20,193 nucleotides of DNA. Origin: Fimenecus sp045531435 (lineage in GTDB: Bacteria > Bacillota > Clostridia > Oscillospirales > Acutalibacteraceae). The notes beneath the pieces were generated by a model that saw only the letters and a list, made by a program, of their open reading frames with translations, was not told where the DNA came from and ran no database searches. A program made the position numbers and the translations under genes. Below are positions 14,598 to 20,193 of the stretch, piece after piece. The DNA is taken from assembly GCA_045531435.1 (NCBI GenBank), contig JAZSDZ010000099.1, forward strand, positions 1 to 20,193, read 5' to 3'. Position 1 is the first letter of the stretch. Each line of letters opens with the position of its first letter.

Positions 14598-16286
14598 TCA
14601 TTTTTTATTGGCTGCAACCATCAAAGAACCAATTTCATCTTTTGATGCAGTTCTTGCATCAACAATACCGGAAATTTTACCACCGCTTAAAACCAATATT
14701 CTGTCACTTAATGCCATCAATACATCCAAATCTTCACCGACGAAAATTACTGAAACACCTTTTTGCTTCTGTTCATTCAAGAGATTATAAATTGTGTATG
14801 ATGAGTTAATATCAAGACCACGAACAGGATAAGCTGTCATCAGAACAGCAGGGGAAGCGGCAATTTCACGACCAACGAGTACCTTCTGAACATTACCACC
14901 TGAAAGCTTTCTGACAGCAGTACGGGAATCAGGAGTATTAACCTCTAATTCGTTGATAATTCTGTCAGCAAGGTCTGATGGTTTCTTTCTGTCAAGGAAC
15001 ATTGACTTTCCTTTTCTGTAACTACGAAGCATCATATTGTCAATGATATTCATGTTTCCCACAAGACCCATACCAAGTCTATCCTCAGGGACAAATGATA
15101 AACGGATTCCAAGCTCACGGATTTCTCTCGGGGTTTTATTTTTTAAATCAACAACTTCATCTTCTTTAAAAATAATTTTTTCACTGTTAACAAGATTTAT
15201 AATTTCCTTTTTAGACAATTTTCCAAAGTCAATATCGTTTCCGTTTTCATCCTTGAATGCATTTTTCTTTGCAAGTTCCATAACACGCTTATATGTTTTA
15301 TGGTAGAAGGAAACAGGCTTGTCTTTTTTAGGATGATAATATGTCAATGTGCCTGACTGATAATTCTTAAGTCCTGCAATAGCTTCAAGCAATTCCTTCT
15401 GACCGCTACCTGCAATACCTGCTATACCAAGAATTTCACCACTGTAAGCGTTGAAGGAAACGTCATCAACCACCTTGTAGCCGTCAGCGTTAACAACTGT
15501 CAAGCCTTTAACAGCAAGTCTAATTTTTGTACCAACTACATCAGTACGATTAATATTAAGTTCGATTTTCTTACCAACCATCATTTCAGTGAGCTCTTTT
15601 TCAGATGTTTCTGATGTGTTTACAGTAGCAATATGCTCACCCTTACGCAAAACGGAAACTCTGTCAGAAATCTCCATAACCTCATTGAGCTTGTGAGTAA
15701 TAATGATAATTGATTTGCCATCATCCCTCATGGCACTCAATACTTTAAATAAGCTTCTGATTTCCTGCGGAGTTAAAACTGCTGTAGGCTCGTCAAGAAT
15801 AAGAATATCAGCACCTCTGTATAAAACTTTTAAAATTTCAACAGTCTGTTTTTCAGAAACTGACATTTCATAAATTTTCTTATCGAGATTTATATTGAAT
15901 CCGTATTTTTTAGCCATTTCATTAATACGGTTTTTTACTTCTTTAAGATTAAATTTTTCGTTTTCAATACCTAATGCAACATTTTGTGCTGCAGTAAAAA
16001 TATCAATCAACTTAAAGTGTTGATGAATCATACCGATTTTATGCTCAAAAGCATCACGAGGAGAGCGAATAACAACTTCTTCTCCATTAATTAAAATTTT
16101 ACCGGAATCAGGATAATAAATACCGGCAACCATATTCATAAGGGTTGTCTTACCACAACCGTTTTCACCGAGAATAGAAAGGATTTCGCCTTTATAAACA
16201 TCTAAACTGACATTATTGTTGGCAATAACCTTAGCACCAAATTTTTTTGTAATATTTTTTAATTGTAAAATAACAGTTTTATCCAT
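14598..16286 (-). CDS. BMP-type nucleoside ABC importer ATPase, two ABC domains, with an insertion (YufO/NupO-like)
   Basis: A 562-residue fused double ATPase powering the nucleoside importer; relatives are near 510 residues. Domain 1 is complete: Walker A GENGCGKTT (40-48), Q-loop HQH (88-90), signature MSVSEKQ (141-147), Walker B ILILDEPTAVLT (161-172) and switch His198. Domain 2 is degenerate, as is common in this family: GIAGSGQKELL (290-300) in place of a normal Walker A, signature LSGGNVQK (461-468), Walker B region LMTAYPVRGLD (482-492). The extra length lies in domain 2 at about 317-384, a lysine- and glutamate-rich stretch before the conserved FVPEDR (398-403). Start: ATG 16284-16286 with AAGGAGT at 16291-16297. 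A hairpin lies between it and bmpA. Confidence 0.9.
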   Translation of the reverse strand: MDKTVILQLKNITKKFGAKVIANNNVSLDVYKGEILSILGENGCGKTTLMNMVAGIYYPDSGKILINGEEVVIRSPRDAFEHKIGMIHQHFKLIDIFTAAQNVALGIENEKFNLKEVKNRINEMAKKYGFNINLDKKIYEMSVSEKQTVEILKVLYRGADILILDEPTAVLTPQEIRSLFKVLSAMRDDGKSIIIITHKLNEVMEISDRVSVLRKGEHIATVNTSETSEKELTEMMVGKKIELNINRTDVVGTKIRLAVKGLTVVNADGYKVVDDVSFNAYSGEILGIAGIAGSGQKELLEAIAGLKNYQSGTLTYYHPKKDKPVSFYHKTYKRVMELAKKNAFKDENGNDIDFGKLSKKEIINLVNSEKIIFKEDEVVDLKNKTPREIRELGIRLSFVPEDRLGMGLVGNMNIIDNMMLRSYRKGKSMFLDRKKPSDLADRIINELEVNTPDSRTAVRKLSGGNVQKVLVGREIAASPAVLMTAYPVRGLDINSSYTIYNLLNEQKQKGVSVIFVGEDLDVLMALSDRILVLSGGKISGIVDARTASKDEIGSLMVAANKK

Positions 16287-16329
16287 AGGAACTCCTTAAA
16301 TAACAAAGGATTTTTTGTCTTAATCAACC

Positions 16330-16362
16330 GAGAAAGGCGAAGTAATAAGCTCCGCCTTTCCC
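16330..16362 (-). promoter_or_regulatory. Intercistronic stem-loop between bmpA and the ATPase gene
   Basis: Minus-strand arms GGGAAAGGCGGAG (16350-16362) and CTTCGCCTTTCTC (16330-16342) pair with two mismatches over a 7-nt loop. It lies 29 bp after the bmpA stop. It is not followed by a T-run (TCGGTTGATTAAG follows), so it looks like an mRNA-protecting or partial-stop hairpin rather than a true terminator. The rest of the 105-bp gap holds only the ATPase ribosome binding site. Confidence 0.65.
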
Positions 16363-16391
16363 AAATATTAAATCAGAATAACCTTAAATAA

Positions 16392-17615
16392 TTATTCAGT
16401 TACAGCTGTAATACCGTCAATGATAACGTTGAAGTATGGAGTTGAACGCTTAGCACTCTCGTTAAAGAATGTAACACCGTTTACTGTTTCAACTACTTCT
16501 GTGTCAGGTGTAAATGCTTCATCTGTATCAACGTCAGCCAAATATGTTGTCAATGGCTTACCTTCAACTGTGAATGTTGAACAGTCAAAAATCTTGAGTG
16601 AACCATCTTTAATCTTTGCAGTTACTTCATCAAGTTTTTCCTGAGTTCCCTTTGCTGCAGCAGAACCGAGAGCAGTTAATTCAACAGAACCTGTTTCAAG
16701 AGTGCCTGTCCAGTCAGTATCAATTGCTTTATCGTTCATAACGCAATCAATAATGTATTCAAAATATGGTGCCCAATTAATTCTTGAAGCAACAATGAAT
16801 GTATTAGGACAAGCTGATACAGTAGAACCATTGTATGAAACGTTAGGAATATTCTTCTCTTCACAAGCTGTAGGAGCACCCATTGAGTCAGCATGCTGAG
16901 AAATTAACTTGCAACCATTGTCAATTAAAGCAAGAGCTGTTGTTTTTTCAGCTGTTTCATCATACCATGAGTTTGTGTAACGAACTTCCATAGTAGCGTT
17001 TTCTACAACTGATTTAGCACCAAGATAGAATGATGTATAACCAGAAATAACTTCTGCATATGGATGAGCACCAACGTAACCGATTTTTGCATTTTCGTCA
17101 GAAACTTTACCATTTTCGTCACCATAGAGTTCAATAAGCTTCATACCTGCTGCAACACCTGCAAGGAAACGACCTTCATAGATGTTAGCAAAAGCATTGT
17201 GGAAGTTAGGAAGATTTTCTGTATGAGCCATTGTTCCAGTAGCGTGACAGAATTCAACCTCAGGGAATTCCTTTGCCGCCTTAATCATATAGCTTTCATG
17301 ACCGAATGAATCAGCAAAGATAAGGTCACAAGTTTCTGCCAAGTCAGCAGCCTGGTCATAACAAACTGTGTCTTCATCAATGTCTGTAACGATTGTGTAA
17401 TCGTCTTCTGTAAGGCCCTTATTTGCACAAGCTTCCTTGAAGGCGTCGATGAAGTTCTTGTCATAAGTTGAAGCATCACCATGCAAGCAAATAAGCGCTA
17501 CCTTGATTTTGTCTTCTGCAGGTTCTTTGTCTTTGTTTCCGCCACAAGCAGCAAAAGTTGCTGTAATCATAACGAGAGCAAGAACAACTGCAATGATTTT
17601 TTTGAAATTTTTCAT
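16392..17615 (-). CDS. bmpA: BMP-family (nucleoside-binding) lipoprotein of an ABC importer
   Basis: A 407-residue extracellular solute-binding lipoprotein of the BMP/PnrA family, the receptor for the importer encoded downstream. The signal peptide ends in lipobox FAAC (Cys24), followed by a GGNKDKEPAEDK linker. The mature part starts IKVALICLHGDASTYDKNF, where family members carry a DxSFN-like ligand loop. Other family stretches are YDQAADLAETCDLIFADSF, NFHNAFANIYEGRFLAGVAAGM and KIGYVGAHPYAEVISGY. Length is slightly above the usual 350-370. Start: ATG 17613-17615 with a strong AAGGAGAGG site. It lies 56 bp after xpt, with a small ACAGC/GCTGT hairpin but no terminator between. A purine nucleoside ligand is inferred from the family and from xpt. 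Confidence 0.9.
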   Translation of the reverse strand: MKNFKKIIAVVLALVMITATFAACGGNKDKEPAEDKIKVALICLHGDASTYDKNFIDAFKEACANKGLTEDDYTIVTDIDEDTVCYDQAADLAETCDLIFADSFGHESYMIKAAKEFPEVEFCHATGTMAHTENLPNFHNAFANIYEGRFLAGVAAGMKLIELYGDENGKVSDENAKIGYVGAHPYAEVISGYTSFYLGAKSVVENATMEVRYTNSWYDETAEKTTALALIDNGCKLISQHADSMGAPTACEEKNIPNVSYNGSTVSACPNTFIVASRINWAPYFEYIIDCVMNDKAIDTDWTGTLETGSVELTALGSAAAKGTQEKLDEVTAKIKDGSLKIFDCSTFTVEGKPLTTYLADVDTDEAFTPDTEVVETVNGVTFFNESAKRSTPYFNVIIDGITAVTE

Positions 17616-17671
17616 AAAAATTCCTCTCCTTTTTTATTTTTGTAATATTTAACAGCGTAAGCTGTAATTAC

Positions 17672-18250
17672 CTATTTTCTGAAAATGATTTCTCCGTTTA
17701 TGTCGTTCATTTTTTCAACAATAGCCATTGATTCAACACGAATTCCTTGCGAACGAAGCTTATCTCCACCGCCTTGGTATCCTTTTTCAATTGCAATAGC
17801 ACATCCTGCAAGTGAAGCCCCTGCCTGATTAACAATATCGATAAGTCCTATTAACGCATTTCCTTTTGCAAGAAAATCATCAACAATGAGCACAGTATCA
17901 TTTTTATTAATAAAATCTTTTGAAACGATAATGTCATATGTACACTGATGAGTAAATGATTCAACCTTACTTGTGTAAACGTCACCCTTGATATTCAGCG
18001 TCTTACTTTTCTTTGCAAAAAGAAGAGGACAACTAAAGTGCTTTGCAACCATACAACCAACACCAATTCCTGATGCTTCAATTGTAAGTACTTTTGTTAT
18101 TTTGATATCTTTAAAAAGTTTTTTAATTTCTAGTCCCATATTATCTAAAAGTTCGACATCAATTTGATGGTTCAAAAAACTGTCAACCTTTAATACATTG
18201 CCAGGAAAAACTTTGCCTTCTTTTAAAATTCTTTCTTCTAATAACTGCAT
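17672..18250 (-). CDS. xpt: Xanthine phosphoribosyltransferase
   Basis: A 192-residue cytoplasmic type I phosphoribosyltransferase that makes XMP from xanthine and PRPP in purine salvage. It aligns along its length with bacterial Xpt: MQLLEERILKEGKV at the start, LNHQID (Asn27, base-contact region), TIEASGIGVG (56-65), FAKKSKT (78-84), the PRPP loop LIVDDFLAKGNAL (121-133), and EKGYQGGGDKLRSQG (155-169) near the C-terminus. Length is exactly typical. Start: ATG 18248-18250 with AGAGGA at 18258-18263. It leads the operon with the BMP-type nucleoside importer. Unlike Bacillus xpt, it has a leader of only about 25 nt, so there is no room for a purine riboswitch; a palindrome on the promoter may serve control instead. 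Confidence 0.95.
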   Translation of the reverse strand: MQLLEERILKEGKVFPGNVLKVDSFLNHQIDVELLDNMGLEIKKLFKDIKITKVLTIEASGIGVGCMVAKHFSCPLLFAKKSKTLNIKGDVYTSKVESFTHQCTYDIIVSKDFINKNDTVLIVDDFLAKGNALIGLIDIVNQAGASLAGCAIAIEKGYQGGGDKLRSQGIRVESMAIVEKMNDINGEIIFRK

Positions 18251-18281
18251 AATGACATCCTCTTCAAATAATTATATGGCT

Positions 18282-18310
18282 ATTATAAAATAAATTGTCA
18301 AAAAATACAA
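18282..18310 (-). promoter_or_regulatory. Promoter of the xpt-bmp operon
   Basis: Minus strand: -35 TTGTAT (18305-18310), a 17-bp spacer, consensus -10 TATAAT (18282-18287). An alternative pair is TTGACA (18296-18301) with TATAAT (18271-18276), but at 19 bp the spacer is long. Confidence 0.55.
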
Positions 18311-18321
18311 TATTTTTTAAC
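18297..18321. promoter_or_regulatory. Near-palindrome on the xpt promoter (candidate operator)
   Basis: Eleven-base arms GTCAAAAAATA and TATTTTTTAAC with one mismatch, around a CAA centre. It covers the -35 region of the xpt promoter. No GC-rich stem is present, so it is not a terminator. It does not match the PurBox of Bacillus PurR that I know. Confidence 0.5.
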
Positions 18322-18341
18322 TTTGTAATTCGTGGAATTTT

Positions 18342-18370
18342 TTGAAGAATATTTGTTAAAAATACATAAA
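18342..18370 (+). promoter_or_regulatory. Possible promoter of the sugar ABC operon
   Basis: -35 TTGAAG (18342-18347), a 17-bp spacer, -10 CATAAA (18365-18370). Both elements are imperfect. A short GAACA-N13-TGTTC repeat (18373-18395) lies just downstream in the leader. Confidence 0.4.
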
Positions 18371-18425
18371 AAGAACAGTCATAAAGTGGTTGTTCAAATT
18401 TTTAATGTATTTTCAGGAGGATAAT

Positions 18426-19769
18426 ATGAAAAATTTATTATCAATATTTTTATCATTATTATTTTTGTTATTAACATTTACCGGATGTAGTAAAGAAAAT
18501 GATAAAAACACGCCGACACAAAAGATTACTACAATCAGATTTTTGAATTTTAAACCTGAAGTGGCAAATGTATATGATGAAATTTCAAAAGCATATGAAA
18601 AGGAAAAAGGTGTAAAACTAATTGTAGAAACTGCAGCAAGTGGCAACTATGAACAAACATTGACAGCAAAAATGGGAACTGATGAAGCACCAACATTATT
18701 TCAGATTAATGGACCGAAAGGTTATGCGAATTGGAAAAACTATTGTGCTGATTTGACCGATACAGAGTTATATAAGCATTTGAATGATAAAGAATTAGCT
18801 GTTACATCAGGTGGAAAAGTTTATGGCATTCCATACGTAGTTGAAGGGTATGGGATTATATATAATAAGGAAATAACAGATAAATATTTTGCACTTCCTA
18901 ACAAGACAACTGATATAAGGTCAATGGATGATGTTAAAAGCTTTTCAGCATTAAAAGAAGTTGTTGAGGATATGCAGAAAAATGCAGATAAGCTTGGAAT
19001 AAAAGGTGTATTTGCTTCGACATCAATGAAAACAGGTGAGGATTGGCGTTGGCATACACATCTTGCGAATATACCCGTATATTACGAATTTAAAGATAAT
19101 AATGTTGATTTATCATCTGATGAAACATCAAAGATAGATTTTAAATATGCAGATAAGTTTAAAAATATTTTTGATTTATATATTAATAATTCAACAACAG
19201 ATAAAAAAGTCCTCGGTTCTAAAATTGTAGATGAATCAATGGCAGAGTTTGCTCTCGGTCAATGCGCAATGGTACAAAATGGTAATTGGGCTTTGAGTCA
19301 GATTAAGGATGTAAAAGGAAATACTGTAAAACCTGAAAATGTAAAATATTTGCCGATTTATATGGGATTTACAGGCGAAGAGAATCAAGGCTTATGTATT
19401 GGTACAGAAAACTTTTTTGCAATAAATTCAAAAGCGAGTGAAGAAGAACAAAAAGCCGCTGAAGATTTTATTTATTGGTTATTTTCAAGTGAAACAGGAA
19501 AATCCTTTGTTAAAAATAAACTTGAACTTATAGCACCATTCGACACATTTAATGAGAACGATAATCCTGAAGACCCACTGGCGCAAGAGATTATAAGATG
19601 GATGAATAAAGAAAATATAAATACAATCCCATGGAATTTTACTGTATTTCCAAGTCAGGCGTTTAAGAGTGATTTTGGTTCAGCATTATTACAATATGCA
19701 CAGGGTACAAAAAAATGGGATGATGTTAAGAATATATTTATAAATAGATGGAAAAGTGAAAGTCAATAA
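18426..19769 (+). CDS. Family 1 (sugar-type) solute-binding lipoprotein of an ABC importer
   Basis: A 447-residue extracellular solute-binding lipoprotein of the SBP_bac_1 (MalE/MsmE-like) group, receptor of a CUT1-type sugar importer. The signal peptide MKNLLSIFLSLLFLLLTFTG is followed by Cys21 (lipobox FTGC). The family pattern is clear: TIRFLNFKPEVANVYDEI, FEKEKG-like AYEKEKGVKLIVET, TLTAKMGTDEAPTLFQING, GKVYGIPYVVEGYGIIYNKE, FALGQCAMVQNGNWAL, and the NFFAINSKASEEEQKAAEDF helix near the C-terminus. I chose ATG 18426 because AGGAGG (18415-18420) sits directly upstream and the signal peptide then begins correctly; an in-frame TTG at 18390 would add 12 residues ahead of it. A permease gene follows after 45 bp. 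The sugar cannot be predicted. The gene is notably AT-rich. Confidence 0.9.
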   Translation: MKNLLSIFLSLLFLLLTFTGCSKENDKNTPTQKITTIRFLNFKPEVANVYDEISKAYEKEKGVKLIVETAASGNYEQTLTAKMGTDEAPTLFQINGPKGYANWKNYCADLTDTELYKHLNDKELAVTSGGKVYGIPYVVEGYGIIYNKEITDKYFALPNKTTDIRSMDDVKSFSALKEVVEDMQKNADKLGIKGVFASTSMKTGEDWRWHTHLANIPVYYEFKDNNVDLSSDETSKIDFKYADKFKNIFDLYINNSTTDKKVLGSKIVDESMAEFALGQCAMVQNGNWALSQIKDVKGNTVKPENVKYLPIYMGFTGEENQGLCIGTENFFAINSKASEEEQKAAEDFIYWLFSSETGKSFVKNKLELIAPFDTFNENDNPEDPLAQEIIRWMNKENINTIPWNFTVFPSQAFKSDFGSALLQYAQGTKKWDDVKNIFINRWKSESQ

Positions 19770-19814
19770 ATTTTGATTGATAAGATAAACGCATAAATTA
19801 AGGACGGATAAGTT

Positions 19815-20193
19815 ATGGAAGAGAATATGAAAAAGTATTTTCCTGTTTTTGTATTACCAACCTTTATTGCTTTTACAGTTGTTTTTCTCATTCCGTTTGT
19901 GTTGGGGATTTATCTGTCCTTTACAGAATTTACAACTGTGGAAAGTGCTGAATGGGTTGGATTGTCAAACTATGTTAAAGCATTTGCACTTGATGAAAAT
20001 TTCAGGAAAGCTCTTTGGTTTACAATAAAATTTACCATTGTATCTGTAATCACAATAAATATTTTTGCCTTTTCACTTGCATTATTATTAACAAAAGCAA
20101 TAAAAGGGACTCGATTTTTCAGAACTGTATTTTTTATGCCTAATCTTATTGGTGGCATTGTATTAGGATATATATGGAATTTGCTGATTAATG
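19815..20193 (+). CDS. CUT1 sugar ABC permease, MalF/UgpA-like (N-terminal 126 codons)
   Basis: The first part of an inner-membrane permease of the BPD_transp_1 superfamily; the gene runs off the window. The protein starts MEENMKKYFPVFVLPTF, with a first helix at about 8-35, then LSFTEFTTVESAEWVGLSNY, the usual periplasmic stretch ending in the WVGLxNY motif, then FRKALWFTIKFT, a second helix, KAIKGTRFFRTVFFMPNLIGG and the start of the next helix. This is the standard layout of the first sugar permease of CUT1 importers. Start: ATG 19815 with AAGGA at 19800-19804; an ATG four codons later is possible. It is 45 bp after the solute-binding gene with no terminator between, so they form one operon. 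A second permease should follow outside the window. Confidence 0.9.
   Translation, partial: MEENMKKYFPVFVLPTFIAFTVVFLIPFVLGIYLSFTEFTTVESAEWVGLSNYVKAFALDENFRKALWFTIKFTIVSVITINIFAFSLALLLTKAIKGTRFFRTVFFMPNLIGGIVLGYIWNLLIN

Noticed and set aside
16298..16327. Internal promoter before the ATPase gene (TTGATT, 18 bp, TTATTT)
   Set aside because: Its transcript would begin inside the ribosome binding site, so it is unlikely to give a usable mRNA.
17630..17671. Terminator between xpt and bmpA
   Set aside because: The ACAGC-TTAC-GCTGT stem has only five pairs and no T-run, so read-through is expected.
18390..18425. Sugar-binding protein start at TTG 18390
   Set aside because: AGGAGG at 18415-18420 points to ATG 18426, and the signal peptide begins exactly there.
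18251..18425. Purine riboswitch upstream of xpt
   Set aside because: The conserved core and paired loops of the purine aptamer are not seen, and the leader is too short.

Overview
The window is AT-rich. Its features point to a low-GC Gram-positive of the Clostridia, probably a gut Oscillospiraceae/Ruminococcaceae-type organism: strong AGGAGG-type ribosome binding sites, SigA-like promoters with 17-18 bp spacers, Rho-independent terminators, solute-binding proteins made as lipoproteins with FAAC lipoboxes, and protein families typical of that group. The exact taxon is an inference. Most genes lie on the minus strand. Three ABC importers dominate the content.

Region 1 (1-3500, minus) is a branched-chain amino-acid type (HAAT/Liv) importer read livJ - livH - livM - livG, with livG cut by the window edge. 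livJ has its own strong promoter and is followed by a terminator. A second promoter then restarts transcription for livHMG. Region 2 (3531-4972, minus) is a single-gene unit for a membrane-embedded M28 zinc peptidase. Region 3 (5029-7432) is a long-chain acyl-CoA synthetase-like gene and a divergent TetR regulator, with overlapping promoters and an inverted-repeat operator candidate between them. Region 4 (7407-8144, minus) is a tRNA-Pro(GGG), with a small lipoprotein gene of unknown function just downstream and no terminator between them. Region 5 (8163-9163, plus) is a membrane-anchored endonuclease/exonuclease/phosphatase-fold protein. It shares a bidirectional terminator with an ABC-F ATPase gene (9161-11053, minus).

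Region 6 (11083-18310, minus) is the most coherent unit: xpt (xanthine phosphoribosyltransferase) - BMP-family nucleoside-binding lipoprotein - double-domain ATPase - permease - permease - COG2509-type FAD dehydrogenase. It reads as a purine salvage operon. Nucleosides or bases are captured at the surface and imported, then converted to nucleotides by Xpt. The role of the flavoprotein is open. A 25-bp near-palindrome sits on the xpt promoter. A hairpin without a U-tract separates the binding-protein gene from the ATPase gene. Region 7 (18342-20193, plus) begins a sugar-type (CUT1) importer: a family 1 solute-binding lipoprotein, then the first 126 codons of a MalF/UgpA-like permease.

I see no phage, transposon, CRISPR or toxin-antitoxin features. 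I do not see a wholly new system. The best leads are the purine operon carrying an FAD dehydrogenase, the M28 peptidase with helices inside its catalytic domain, the enlarged BMP ATPase, the degenerate second signature of the ABC-F protein, and several regulatory hairpins and palindromes.
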